In this document: positions 50,001 through 62,154 of the stretch, piece by piece
How the letters are laid out: each line of letters starts with the position of its first letter
How positions within the stretch are numbered: position 1 is the stretch's first letter
Assembly (NCBI GenBank): GCA_029204225.1
Contig: CM055106.1
Span: forward strand, 49,920,908-49,984,907
DNA: 64,000 nt
Source: Diphasiastrum complanatum
Taxonomy: Eukaryota; Streptophyta; Lycopodiopsida; Lycopodiales; Lycopodiaceae
Reading direction: 5' to 3'
Program-made: the position numbers and the translations under genes
Notes under the pieces: generated by a model
Seen by the model: the letters and a program-made list of their open reading frames with translations, nothing else
Database searches by the model: none
What the model was told of the DNA's origin: nothing

Positions 50001-51419
50001 CTTTTCCACTGACTGCTATATTTGGACGCTACATATCTCTTGGAACTAATTATTCTTGATATTGCTCTACTAAATGCACTTCTTTTTTTGGGTGCTTGGA
50101 TAGAAATCTTTCAAATGATTATTCTTGTAAGATTGTGTATTGTTACACACTTGAAAATATGGATCTTGGTTATCAAGGAAAAGCTCGAACTTGTGACCAA
50201 AGGAACTTTGGATGTCAAGCTAAACATTTGAGCCAACCCTCTTGGGTATAAACAAAGTCTTATTATATAAATGCTTATTGCACTCCTAGCTTGATATTCT
50301 GAAACAGATTCTAAACATCTGAATTTTGACAATCTTTTTTGCATGTTTGAAAATAATGAGCAAAGATATTCTTAATTGCTTAATGCACTCCTAGTAGACA
50401 TCTCTTTTGAGTATATGCAATCTACATTTGTTGTATTTCTCAATAGGGCATCCATCAAAATACGTCTATCTAGGCGGTGGATCTTGAGAATTATAAAATA
50501 GTATGAATAGTTTTTGTTATTTCGTACATAAATAATACAACAGCTTCACAACACCACGGCACATCCTTTGGCTCTTCACAAATTTGCCCGGCGTCACTTT
50601 CACTTGAGAAAAGCTTTTAGCCTTTTAACCACCAGCTTTCAAATGCTCAAGTTTTTTTTTTTCAACAATGACCCCAACCAAAAGGCTCCCTGCCAAACAT
50701 GGAAAGACAAATGGCCAAGCTTTCGACTATTGGAGCTTTCTGCAGGGATGCTGGACTAGGACTTGCGCCAGAACAGACGGAGACAGAGAGCCTCGACAAG
50801 CCCATTCTCACCGTATGTTGACAAAATAAAATACCAGTTTGCTGCAAAAACTGCTGTTCGGTACCTATTGCATAGCAACAAATACGTGCTGTGCTGACTT
50901 CTATGATAAAGGGAGAGAAAGGGATGCCAATTGGATACACAAACTCTCCCCAATTTCAGTTTCTGTTATCACAAAGGTTTCTGATAAGCCCGTAGTGCAG
51001 ATTTTCAAGGCTCTTGAACCTCATCGTTGTACAATGAATAAAACTGATACACCTTTGGAGTATCAGCCATAAAATAATACGGAAGCGAACTCACTGATAA
51101 GATCATCCCAAGTCTACTCATATGAACGTATTGATGGTCCACACGGATCTCAAGATTGCATACTTTTCTGGGGAAACTTTTGGTCTTCGTGAAACGCTAC
51201 TTGTACCTTGCTGCGAACGAACACTCCAGGCCATCTAAGAAATTATACAGGATACAGGATCTTCTTGGTATGGCTAACAAGTTAGAGCAGAATGTAGCCC
51301 ACCTAGATGCAAGAGGAAGTCTGAAATACCACAAAGCGTACAATATGATGATATCATCTGTGAACTGCAGAAGTGAACCTAACCAACATATCAGCCCATT
51401 TCTATAAATGCGAGACCCT
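50001..51419. other. Spacer and 3' flank of the phosphatase gene
   Basis: No domain recognised. One plus-strand frame ending at 50251 is Cys-containing (NDYSCKIVYCYTLENMDLGY, RTCDQRNFGC) but I cannot assign it. The part next to 51420 is probably 3' UTR of the minus-strand gene. Confidence 0.4.
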
Positions 51420-54119
51420 TCAAAATTTTGATCTCCACCTAACTAGACAATGTAGAAATTCCATAACCTGCAAAAATATAAAAGTAGTGTAGGTCAAAAT
51501 TAGAAGAGCAAGGAGCAAGGATCATTCCGTGACCAGTTTTACATTCCAAATACATGAACAAAGCCAATTCACGTAAGATGTTTGGAACTTACAAAACAAA
51601 TTTGATTTTAGCAAAATTGGTTTCACTAGGTGACAGCCAATATTAGCACTTCATATCCCTGCAAGAGCTCGTAAACGGTACCTCAGATGGACTCTTTAGG
51701 GAATAGGCTGCACCAGTGGCCTTAGCTGCACTTGATACCAATATTCCATATCCGATATGCTCTTTGTTCAAAACCTGAGAAGAAACCAGGAGCAAAGCTA
51801 AAGTTTTGCTATCCGATCAGAGTATCACTGCTGAGAAGATATGAAATCCTCTCATTGAGGTACCAGGGCTGCCTTTATGACTTTGTTCACAAAATCTTAA
51901 CAAAAAAAGGAAGACAATACTCTTATTAACCAATGTGACAGATAACACAAAAAGATCACAAATCTTACACTAAAAGCATCTTCATCCGTCTGATCATCTC
52001 CAATGTACACAGGTAATAAGTTGTGAGGGTTTGCAAGGCCTGTATTTCAATTTCCAATCAGTAACAAGTTAGAACAATGTATAACTCCCCAGAAAACCAA
52101 TAGGAAATAGAAGCTACTTTTGGGGATTTCATGAACAGGGACATCTCTTTCTTGAAAGGAAAATAGCCAGCAGCTTCACATTGTCTTAATAGGACTGCAA
52201 ATTAACTAGCAGATATATTCCAGCTGCAAAATCTAGCATCATTGCAATATCAAGTCTCTTAAGCTTTTCAAATAATGTCTAGAAAGCTAAAATATAACCA
52301 GATGTCTATAAGAAAAATACATCAAGCATTCTTTACTTATTGCCTTTCCTAACCTTTGGATATTTGTATACAACAAGATACAAGAAACTGAAAGCTTTCA
52401 AATTCCTATGACATTTTCTCACATGGAAAGTAGGCGGCACTTATATCATTGAAACCATAAGCTGAGTTCGTTCAGAACTTGGCAAAGATCATCTTCTTTT
52501 TTTAAGAGCATGGGGATCACTTGAAATTTCATGTCTTTCCATCAAAATTAAGAAACATATGGACCCAGCAACTTGAAAGGTCCTGATGGTTACATATATT
52601 TCTTACCAAATGCTTTCAACAAAAATTCAACAGCTTTTCCCTTGTCCCAGTGTATAGTTGGGCGCACTTCCAATACCTGTGCACAGAATCCAGCGCAATG
52701 TTAGCTTCAAAGGCTCCAATTTTGCTGAATGGTTCATACAAAGACAAAAACATCCAAAGGCAATTGCTCTGTACATTTTACACTAAAGGTGCCTTCCACG
52801 CAGCCATATTGTGTCCCGCAGTTCAATCAGTTGATGAACAAATATAACTGAGGAAACAAGTCACAACTGCAAAACTACGACTCATATCATTTTCCCTTCT
52901 CAAGCAACTAAAATCACCAAAATAAGTTCACTATGCAGAGTTTTCATCATACTATTATGGGAGCTTGTCTCAATCGCATGTACTATGTATACTCACTCAC
53001 CTTCCGACCTTGAGTTACATGAAGTTTTGGATATTGCTTGATTACAAATTCCACTTCTTCTGCAAGAAGCTGCCAGTTCTGGTACACAAAACCCAAAAAA
53101 GAAATCATAATGTTAAGAATAAACAATCTGCAGACAAGTGCATCCCACTTTTATGCCTGAGTCTTGTTGTCAGAGTACTGCATTATAGTCCAATATCTGA
53201 GCACTTTAGTTATTAGCTTGCTTTCAGTATGAAATTAAATAGGAGAAACTAAGAAGAAAAATTGGAAGTTTGTGTGTGCTACTTCAGAAGATAAGAAATT
53301 TACATGCGAACATGTTAAGACCTTACCCTTCAATCACTACCTCATGCATTAGATTCCTTCAAATTAGTTATGTCAGAAGTGTGTGCTACTTCAAAAGATA
53401 AGAAATTCACATGCGAACGTGTTAAGCCCTTACCCTTTAATCACTACCTTATGCATTAGATTCCTTCAAATTAGTTATGTCAGAACGACATGTTCTTTTT
53501 ATAATCAGACATATGGAGAGAACGGGTAGAATGATCATGCTGCAATACAGGATGGTGCATATATATGTGTAAGGAGCCTCACTCAAACCTACTTAAGGAG
53601 ATCAAGCATACCTTCTCCTCTACTCTTCTAAAGTGAACAGATACACAGAATTTGTTGTGTTCAACTTTTGCCCCAACAATGTTCTTTGTTTTATGCTCCA
53701 AAGTCTTGTAAACCTACACTTGAACATTCAAGAAAGAGCCCAGTTAAGGTACTTACACCATCAAGCAGTATCTGCTTTCCTCTCCAAAAATTGAAGCTAT
53801 TCCCTTTCAACTATCACCAAATAAGTGTTAGTTTTGAGTTCAAAAAGGCAAACTATTTTTGCGTTAAACATTCGCATATGCTACAAGTTAGTGCAACAAG
53901 AAACAAATGCAAAGAAAATCTGCAACGCTATAATATAATCAATAGATACATAGAAGATTTGATGATGATATGATTGATTAGTGAAGGAGAATAGGAGCTT
54001 GGACAGCCAAAAGTTACGCTTAAGTAGATTAAGTTCTTTCACACAATCATCCACAAACATACCTCATCTATCATAACTAAAAACTCAGTTGCAGGCTGGA
54101 AAAAAACGACTTCATTTCC
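51420..54119 (-). CDS. Trehalose-6-phosphate phosphatase, C-terminal seven exons (5' half not found)
   Basis: Seven exons join in phase with GT-AG borders: 54119-54063 ([14 protein letters not shown]), 53713-53612 ([34 protein letters not shown]), 53078-53001 ([19 protein letters not shown]), 52676-52607 ([20 protein letters not shown]), 52039-51969 ([15 protein letters not shown]), 51774-51682 ([20 protein letters not shown]) and 51467-51420 ([11 protein letters not shown], stop). They give 172 residues. [10 protein letters not shown] is the conserved HAD-family Mg2+ box of plant TPPs, and the Lys-containing VTQGRKVLEVRP/DKGKA region is typical. The enzyme converts trehalose-6-phosphate to trehalose. 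No exon with the nucleophile box (LDYDGT) or the GSHGMDI region was found to 60 kb, so this copy would be inactive unless 5' exons lie further off. Confidence 0.9.
53272..53486. repeat. 107-bp tandem duplication inside a phosphatase intron
   Basis: 53272-53378 and 53379-53486 are about 92% alike by eye, starting GTGTGTGCTACTTC and ending ATTAGTTATGTCAGAA. They lie in the intron between the exons at 53612 and 53078. Confidence 0.9.
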
Positions 54120-54313
54120 CTGCAGCAACACAATTAGGTTCATTACGAATTCTGGGTTTGATTGCTGGACCTTCCAATCTACCTCTTTCTAAAAGTCTAT
54201 CTCAACAAGGATATCAAAAACCAGCTTAGTAACTCGGGAGAAATAAAACATGCAACAAAGCTAAACCAAAAGCATTACAAATGAGGCTTTGGACAAATCA
54301 GAGAAGGAATGTA

Positions 54314-54400
<87 letters not shown>

Positions 54401-57240
54401 ATACACATACAAACACAAACATATGTAGAGATGTATACATAACATATATAAATGGCACCCAAGGACGAAATAAAGTAGTTGAGCTCGAGCTTAGTCTTGT
54501 AGAGATGAGCCTTTGTAAAAAAACTTCTAGCAGAAACCAGAGCTTTTCAACAATTTGTCCTTAGTATGCTGTCAATATGAAAGATATATATTTCTGCATA
54601 GATGACAGAAAGAAGTTTTAACTAAAATGTGTGGAACTCCTCCGAACATAGCAATTGATCTGTCTCCTCGTAACATTTCAATCGACCTATGAAGATTCTA
54701 CTTGGCTTTTCGTAGTTGATTAAAGACCTTTATGCCCAACCTACCAAATTAATGATAGCAGAACTGCCTCCATGATCCGTTTCATAAAGCCAATATTAAC
54801 TAGGAACAGATACTCAGCAAATTATTCTTGTTGCACAGGGAATTGCTATTATGATACAACATATTGGTTTTAGACCTACTTCGCCTTGCAAGCAGTAATA
54901 TATGTGTACTGTAACATTGCACCCAGACTTTGGTTTACGTGTTTTGCTTCACGGCAACTCCCTGTTGTCTGTCTCACATTAAGCAACTCTCTTAAATCAT
55001 AAGCATGACCTCTTCCACATTAGTCACAATCTTGCACAGGATCTTGGTATCATTGTGCACCACCTATCAGTATCCACTTCTTCCTTTGAAACAAGCAAAA
55101 GAATACCAACATTTTTCTATGTACTGTGGGGTTTTAAAGCGATACCAACTCCCCAATAAATGTACACTGATAAAAAAATTCCAGAGAGGAAGCAAAGTAA
55201 GCACAGTCGTGTTTTGAAGTGATGCTACTCCCAAGAGAAGAATGTACACTAATAAACAGTTTCTGTGAGGTTAAGGATATTAACTACCCTAAGTAGAGGC
55301 TTCTGTCCGATCATTTTGAATGCTGTTACTAGTTAAAATATATCGACCAAGTAATAAATCTGGAGAGACAAAAGCAATTGTTTTCCCTTTGCTGGGAGCA
55401 TGATTGAATGTACAAATATTTACTCTTATGAATCGATGGTCAACTATGACAATAACTAACCACAAAACCTCAGAAATAAAAGCAAAAGACATAATGAAAG
55501 ACAGCATAATAGGACCTATAAACGATGCAAGACAATAGACATATACGATTCTGAAAAAAATAGCAGAAAACACAAAGAAAGCCATATATGCACAGAATGG
55601 GAATATAAATGGGGTGATCAGACTGAACTCTTGCTTGCATATCAGCAAAATCATGTTGTGAGAAGATTTGACATAAAGGAAACAAGTTGTCATTTCTGAA
55701 TTACACCTAGCTGACCTCTCTTAGCTCGAAATACTGGCACGGGGTTACCCACGAACTAAGAACATTTGAATCCATGAATTTTACAGGGAAATCATGGTCG
55801 ACCAAACTAAGGGAAAAACTAAGAAAAATATGTATGAATCAGAGTTTGTTGAATATCAAGTAAATAATTATATACTAATACTTCCAGCAAGGATAGACCT
55901 TATTGGTCTATCTATCGTGAGAATAGCTCAAGTCTACTAAAGGCAGTTAAGCATTCGGAGAGGTAGGCTTGGAGATAATTTAGCTATGGGCATATATATG
56001 TGGTATGGAATGGTGATGCTTGCTACATGGGATCTTGCTTCAAGGTGATGAAGGTATATGCTTGGAGTAATACTCCATTCATGGAGCTCATGGTTGGGTG
56101 GAGTGCGCTAGCAAGCACCAAAATGATTGAAGTCTCAAAAGTTCCACTAGTACTGTCATCAACCATGGGTGTAACAAAACATAACTTTCTATCAGCTATT
56201 TCTCAACTTCTTTATTCTGAAAGTATAGGAACTTGGATTGGCATATGAACTTAAGCAAGATGGTGGCCAAAAAAAGAAAGGTTTTTGCTCCTTTGCAAAA
56301 CCAAAACTAGAATGTGACCTGTCAAACATTAATAACATCTGATAAAGCTAAATTTTTTGAGCTTTTGTGTCGCAAGGGTAGTGCAAAACTCTGTCAATTC
56401 AATCAACTTTCACAAAAAGAAGTTTTCTTGAGAGATTAAACCACTTTTACTATCATGCCCACTACAATCTTTTGGATTGGAGACAAGCACACAAGAGTAC
56501 AGGTTGTGGCAAGCACCACCCAACCAATAGTATGTCAAACGGTTAGACACCCCCAAGCCGATCTCTATACATATACTATGGTAGCTAGAGCATAGAAGCA
56601 CTAATCAATCGTTGATACTTACAATATGTCAAAAGTGGTAAATGAGGGTATACCTTCCCAAACCCTAGCCTCCACACAAGATGCAAATTTTCCTTTCAAG
56701 ATAATCCCCTTTGTGCATAGCTACAATATCCAATATAGACATCATCCACAACCACTCTTGCATAAGGCAATGCCTTACAAATAAAGTACAGGACCTACTT
56801 TGATTAAGAGCTACCTCACGGTATAGGCTCCAACTGTACACATTTAAGGACATAATTGTTCTTTCCAATAGTTGCAAGAATCATCAAAAGATGAAAAAGT
56901 TTAGTAAGCATGAAATGTAAATGTTACTTTAAAAATATGGGAGCAAGATACTTGTTGATATACCCAATCCAATTTGCAGTATAACAAAAAGGTTGGCTCC
57001 CATTCCAAGATATAGCAGTGGTAAAAACGAAAGAAGATGGCCCACAACCGTTTAGGACATAACATATTTAACATCTTCACACGTAGAAGTTTCTGATCTC
57101 CAACTGACTCTTGTTAAAAGCAGCATGCAATCATTGACACTCTAAAAAGAGAGATGCGAGACTTGACTAGCACCCAAAGTTGTTATAAGGCAAGCTAATA
57201 CCCATTTTAAAGTTCTTTGAAAGAAGAAAATTGCACGTCA
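54120..57240. other. Region where 5' phosphatase exons would be expected; none recognised
   Basis: I looked on the minus strand for LDYDGT, SGR and GSHGMDI codon patterns and saw none. SKGKTIAFV near 55390 is faintly like the ASKGKQIVLF start of the TPP domain but diverges at once. AT-rich otherwise. Confidence 0.45.
54316..54398. repeat. (CT)n/(GA)n microsatellite, about 41 units
   Basis: Uninterrupted CT dinucleotide run, about 200 bp upstream (gene sense) of the first recognised phosphatase exon. Confidence 0.98.
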
Positions 57241-57342
57241 TCATTTACATCTATTTTTTTTAATGATTACGTGTCATTTTCTTTGGGAGAGATTCAGTCC
57301 ATATTGCCCACGTGTGGGCACGTACCTGGCCACATCCACATC

Positions 57343-57602
57343 CGCCTCCATGTGCCCCCCGTTGTGCTCTCTTCCTCTCACTTTGGCGATGGCGGCGCGC
57401 ATCCGACTTCGTAGCCTTAGCAAGGGCCGCCGCCTCCACCCTGCATGCGCCTCCATGTCCCCCCCGCTGCGCTCTCTCTCCCTCTCACTTTGGCGATGGA
57501 GGGCACGCATCCGGCCGCGCAACCTTAGCAAGGGCCGTCGCCTCTGCCCTGCATCCTCCTCCGTGTGCCCCCGCTCTCTCTCCCTCTCACTTTGGCGATG
57601 GC
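57343..57602. repeat. GC-rich minisatellite, 105-108 bp unit, about 2.5 copies
   Basis: Units start at 57343, 57448 and 57556. Each carries CTCTCACTTTGGCGATGG; the first two also carry CTTAGCAAGGGCCG. The overlapping Arg/Pro-rich open frames on both strands arise from the repeat and are not evidence of a gene. Confidence 0.88.
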
Positions 57603-57609
57603 GATGGCA

Positions 57610-58111
57610 ATTCACGCTAGCGAGTGCGTTGCTGATGCTGATGCATCGTCACAATGGTTGTGAGAGTAGCGTGCGTGGTGCCGGGGAGGAATCAAGACTC
57701 ACCCCACCAACACTCCCCCGTCTGATGCGTTGTTACCTTGTGCGGCTACAGTTTTTGAACACAACAATGTTTCTTATTTCCAAAATTGCTGAATTTCATG
57801 AATTCGGACATAGCTACAAATCCTTGGAGGATTTGATCCCTTGCATTGAAGCCAACACCTCTTACTTATGTGAAAGAATGAACTCCTGAGATCATAGCAC
57901 CTAAACCTTCTCCATTGCATGCAACAACAGTTGGTAAATGGCTCTCCTAGGCTCAGCTCAGGAAACACTTCAACAGGCTCGTGCAATCCACAAATCTCCG
58001 GCAAAACTACAAGGTAAGATCTTAAAAGTTAAAAGTTGATCGAATCAGCTTTAAAAATTCTAATTTCATATTTAAGATAAAATGCCATGATTCCAAAATA
58101 CGTGACCACAT
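57610..58111 (+). other. Unassigned sequence before the kinase remnant
   Basis: A frame near 57742-57888 (SKIAEFHEFGHSYKSLEDLI) and another near 57940 are open, but I do not recognise them. They may be leftovers of the same receptor-kinase locus. Confidence 0.3.
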
Positions 58112-58552
58112 GTGAGGGGCACAGGAGGCTACCTTGCACCAGAATGGCTCATGGATGATGCACCTATTTCAGAGAAGTGTGATGTATACAGCTTTGGAAT
58201 GTTGCTACTGGAGCTTGCTGGAGGTCGTAAGAATTATGATTTTTCAGCAAGTTCAAGCAAGATATAGTTTCCAGAATGAGTTTTAAATCAGATAACGGAT
58301 GGAAATATTATATAGTGCATAGATGATCACGTTGGCAGTGAAGCTGGCATAAAGCAGGTCAAGAGTTTGATCTACGTCGCTATTTGGTGCATCTAAGAGG
58401 AAGCTCCACTTCGTCCGTCAATGGGCAAGGTTCTGCAAATGCTATAAGGATCAATCCCAATACCAGATCCACCCCATTCTTTAACTAAGCAAAGCAGTGA
58501 CACTTCATCAATGCTCACGAGTTCAAGCCATCCTGAAGAGCTACAGGATTGA
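58112..58552 (+). pseudogene. Receptor-like kinase pseudogene: kinase subdomains VIII-XI
   Basis: One 147-codon frame reads VRGTGGYLAPEWLMDDAPIS, EKCDVYSFGMLLLELAGGRK, then IKQVKSLIYVAIWCI, EEAPLRPSMGKVLQML and GSIPIPDPPHS, the C-lobe of lectin/PR5-type plant receptor kinases (usual AxWCIQEDPxxRPSM). Stops interrupt it after SSSKI, within the next 20 codons, at the usual Gln of WCIQ (TAA) and after QML. The catalytic loop, Lys and DFG regions are absent upstream. A dead fragment. Confidence 0.85.
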
Positions 58553-60340
58553 TATCCACTCACGAGCAGATTTATGTAGTTTCTTCGTGTCGTTAACACG
58601 CTGCAGTGGGCTTTTTTGTTTCAACTGAATTTGAATATTTTTGGTGAAGTCTCAAGCCAAACCTAAAAGTGATAGATTTGGCTACTTTTGGCATACAAAT
58701 TTGTTCTGAGCAACTGTCTATGAGCATAACTTTTTGGCACGCTCTCTATACATCAACAGCCAATCCTTGTTAATCATCACCTTCAATGCCTTGGAAGCTA
58801 CACTGCTGAATTTAGTGCGCAATGGAGAAGGTGAACCATTGAGGCCGGTAGTAAAATTATACCAACATCATTGTACAACATTGGGAAATAGTCACAAGAG
58901 ATCAATATAGTCTGTCATTGACAGATTCTACTGCTGCAGCTCGGAAGTTGCTCGGGAGTTGAATTGCCATCAAGATGAAATAGGGAGCATGAGATGGGCA
59001 AATGTTACTTCTATTTTTTGATATGATCGAGAATCTCTTTTAAGGTTTTAAACTACTAAGTGGCATATTTTTCATTTGCAGTAGGTCAATCTCAGACCAT
59101 AGTAGTAGAACAATAATTTATTGTTTTTGCTCCTTGTCATTATCAGAGATCATCATCCTCTTATAGGGCTGACATACCCAGTAGTTCTGGGATACCCTTC
59201 GATTTGGCTGACTAATCCAAATTCCTGTAGATTGGCCACAGAGCGTAAGTCATTAAGGGATCAAATTCTGAAAATTTTACGTATATGGGTTTTATAGGCA
59301 GGAAGCCACTTGGCACTGGCAAACTCTATATTTTCATATGTGAGTGCTATCCATATAAGCTTCTTGCCTTCTTACAAGCTGAGAGTCATATCTCACATTT
59401 GGGAGTGTTTTCTGACGAATGGAGGAAACTGTGATTCTGGAAATGTTTGATGGGCTTGCATCCCCTGTGAATCTACTATTTTAGAATTTTTTATTATCTA
59501 AAGTTTAATATGATCTTCATGATTGTTTGAAAGGAAATTGTTCTGTTATGTTTGTTACTAATCTTGAACAAAAGAAATGTTTGATGGAAAATATGTTGTT
59601 GAGTACTTTCTGCATGTAGAGGTATAAATGTATACATTATGCATTTATACCTCTACATAGATCCTCCAAAGGTCATATTGAGGTGATATTCAACCTTGAA
59701 ACTTCTATATTCTGTAGGGTGTGTTGGCACAAAGAAATCACACTAATGAATATTAGATAAGATTTACAAGCTCCTCTGTAGGCATGAGTAAAAGACTTGA
59801 CCAATACATTAGGCGAGGAAGAGTTAATGAAGTCTACACAAGGATTCTTCACAGAAGTGCTATTAAAAAGGGCACACCGAGTAGGGATGCTCCCGACCAA
59901 CAAAACATCAAGGTCATCAAAAAGTCCACAAGGAGCTCATACATATGTATACTCAAACTTAATAAACATTCAAGAAAAGAGATTGAAATCTGAAACAACT
60001 AAGAAAAAGGAATGCATTTTGTGTTCAAACTCACCTAGTAGAGACACACCAACTTTTAGAAAACCATCATGGGTAGCTTACCCCTAAAAGAAAATCATCA
60101 TGATAGATTACCCTTGTTGCGGCAAAGCTCAAAAGCAAGAGCATACCCCAAAGGGAGACCAATAGACATAAAATTGTGGAGATGCATGTAAAAATGCTTT
60201 ATCGCAGTAGCAGTTTGGCTTTCCCGTCGATATAATGGAGTAGGATTATTAGGCAAAACATGGCTCCAAGTGGTGTTGATCTTAGCACAAATTTCTATAA
60301 CCCTTAAAAAAAACAAAATGACAAGAGACATGTGTCCACT
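58553..60340. other. Non-coding spacer
   Basis: No domain seen on either strand. Holds the perfect inverted repeat at 59614. Confidence 0.4.
59614..59658. repeat. Perfect 17-bp inverted repeat, 11-bp loop
   Basis: ATGTAGAGGTATAAATG pairs exactly with CATTTATACCTCTACAT across TATACATTATG. Confidence 0.93.
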
Positions 60341-60346
60341 AGTTCG

Positions 60347-60495
60347 AGTCCATTCGAGTTGACTTATGGTTATTGACCAACATGCCCAACTACCATTAGT
60401 ATTCCACGAAAGGTACCAAACGTTGTAGAGTTTTTGACTCAGATGCAGGACATGCTTGAGGCTATGAGGCACAACCTTTCCAAGGCTCATTGTTG
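60347..60495 (+). pseudogene. Ty3/Gypsy integrase C-terminal scrap
   Basis: Reads SPFELTYGY, a stop, then PTCPTTISIPRKVPNVVEFL and MQDMLEAMRHNLSKA. This is the post-core integrase region of chromoviruses (SPFEVVYG...P...V.EFL......EVRxNLxKA). One TGA interrupts it. Confidence 0.7.
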
Positions 60496-60760
60496 TAAAG
60501 CTACCTTTACAAGCTTTACTTCCGGCGCCACTGGTGCCAGTATTGTCCCCGGCGCCAGCAGCGCCCCTACTGCTCCCGGCGCCATCGGCGCCAGCGCCAC
60601 TGTGACCAGAATCCAGCTAGCGCCAAGTTCCTATGGCTGAAAATCTTTGATCGGTTCTAGCGAAGTCCAGAGAGCTCAGATCGTTGTGCAATCACCTCAC
60701 ACGATCTAGGCATGATTAAAGGAAGCTTGGGGATCAATAAATTCTAGAGAGAGAAAATGT
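60496..60760 (+). other. GC-rich stretch with clustered GGCGCC
   Basis: Between 60520 and 60605 GGCGCC/GCGCC words recur (CCGGCGCCACTGG, CCCGGCGCCATCGGCGCC), giving an Ala/Gly/Thr-rich open frame that is probably only a repeat translation. Confidence 0.6.
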
Positions 60761-61580
60761 GCTTTACCAACCTGGGTAGAGTACTTGGTATAGGGGAGGT
60801 GGCGAATCTCACCAATACTATAGGGGAGTGCGGGTTGCGACTCAGGGCGAGCTCCAACCAAGTCTCAGCCTCCCTTGTTGGAACGTTGTCCTGGCACTCG
60901 CCTTGGCATGCCAGCGCCTCAGAGACTAGGGTCGGTCACGCACTTGAAAGGTAACTTTCTCAAATTTATCAATAAAGTGAGATTTTCCTCAAACTGACTC
61001 TGATTACCTTCTAGGTTTCAGTGTTCGGTAAAAGCGCCAGTTGTAAGGCCGCTTCAAACTTTTTAATTTGGCACATAGCTAAGGGTCGTTGTTGTAAAGT
61101 TGACTCGGGTGCACCCAGCGTGCCCTGTAAGACTCTAAGGGGTGACACTCTCTAAGGTCCCAGAGCAAGTTAGAACGTCAAGGACTGAGCCTCCGACCTG
61201 TGGTGAGCCAGTCAAGTAGTCACAAGTCATGAGCTAGCTCTGGAGCTCGAGTCATGGACTAGTCAGGAAGCAAGTTGATTCTGCCGCCGGGACGGCTCCC
61301 GGGACCCATGTCCGAGAGCCAGACTGATTCTTCCAGGCTTGCCAGGCTTAATCAGCAAAATAAAAACTAAGTCCTAAAAAGCGTGCTTTACCAGAAAGCA
61401 CTATGTTTCAGAACAGAGAGGGTGCGCCGAATCACAGCAGAACTATAGGGGGAGTCCGGCAGACAGAAACTTGGGCAGCTCAACCAGCGCCAGGAATCCA
61501 GTCGCCAGGTCTCAGCTCCCTCTACCAGCACGTGTTGGTGTCCCCGAGACCGGTCAGTCTATGTATGAATGTAACCTCTT
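60748..61580 (+). repeat. Two diverged copies of an about 200-bp block, about 630 bp apart
   Basis: 60748-60960 and 61382-61575 share GTGCTTTACCA, an ACTATAGGGG(G)AGT core, CAGTCTCAGC/CAGGTCTCAGCTCCCT and GTTG(T/G)-TCC words in the same order. Confidence 0.6.
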
Positions 61581-61998
61581 CCAAATCTAATAAAGTTGAT
61601 CCTTGGGGATGATTGCCATTTCGATTTCGCCTCTGGGACTGGTCCAAGTGGAAGGACCCTTACTACAACCTTTTTGCGTCGCCGGTGCCTAAGGGTCCAC
61701 GTCACCGACGTGTGGTTTGCCGCTATGCCAATTGGTCAGTTTGGCGACCACTATGCCTTGGGTTTCATGTGTGGCTTGTCTTTGCCTTTGGTTACCTTTC
61801 AGGGACGGATTCTGAGTTGGCTTTCGGGTTGGTTGGGATTCCAATTTTCTTAAGTCTGAATGGTTAAGCTTGTTACGTTTCTGAGTTGACTTTTACGTAA
61901 GTGCATGATGGATGAATGTTAGACTTAAGCACGTGTTGGGGAAACCGCTCAAGTCCCAGCGCCCTTTGAGGCGCCGGCGCAACAGTCATATCCCGGGA

Positions 61999-62073
61999 CG
62001 CCAACGATATGCCGTTGGGACAATTCGATCCGTGGCGCCAGCGGTATGCTGTCGGGACCATTCGGTCCAGGAA
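61999..62073 (+). repeat. 37-38-bp tandem pair
   Basis: CGCCAACGATATGCCGTTGG...ATTCGATCCGTGG is followed at once by CGCCAGCGGTATGCTGTCGG...ATTCGGTCCAGG. Confidence 0.8.
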
Positions 62074-62154
62074 CTGGTTGTCTCCATATCTGTCGCGGTT
62101 TGTGGTTCTGAGTGTTCCTTGCATGAACGTGAATGGGTTAAGCTCTTGGGGAAC

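Noticed and set aside
55289-55693. Frame containing SKGKTIAFV as the missing phosphatase exon
   Set aside because: The resemblance to ASKGKQIVLF stops after nine residues, and the LDYDGT box that must follow is absent.
57263-57889. 208-codon Arg/Ser-rich frame as a gene
   Set aside because: Its first half is the 105-108 bp minisatellite, and the codon pattern repeats with it. No domain or splice support.
60098-60490. 130-codon minus-strand frame
   Set aside because: It lies antisense to a recognisable Gypsy integrase scrap and shows no domain of its own.
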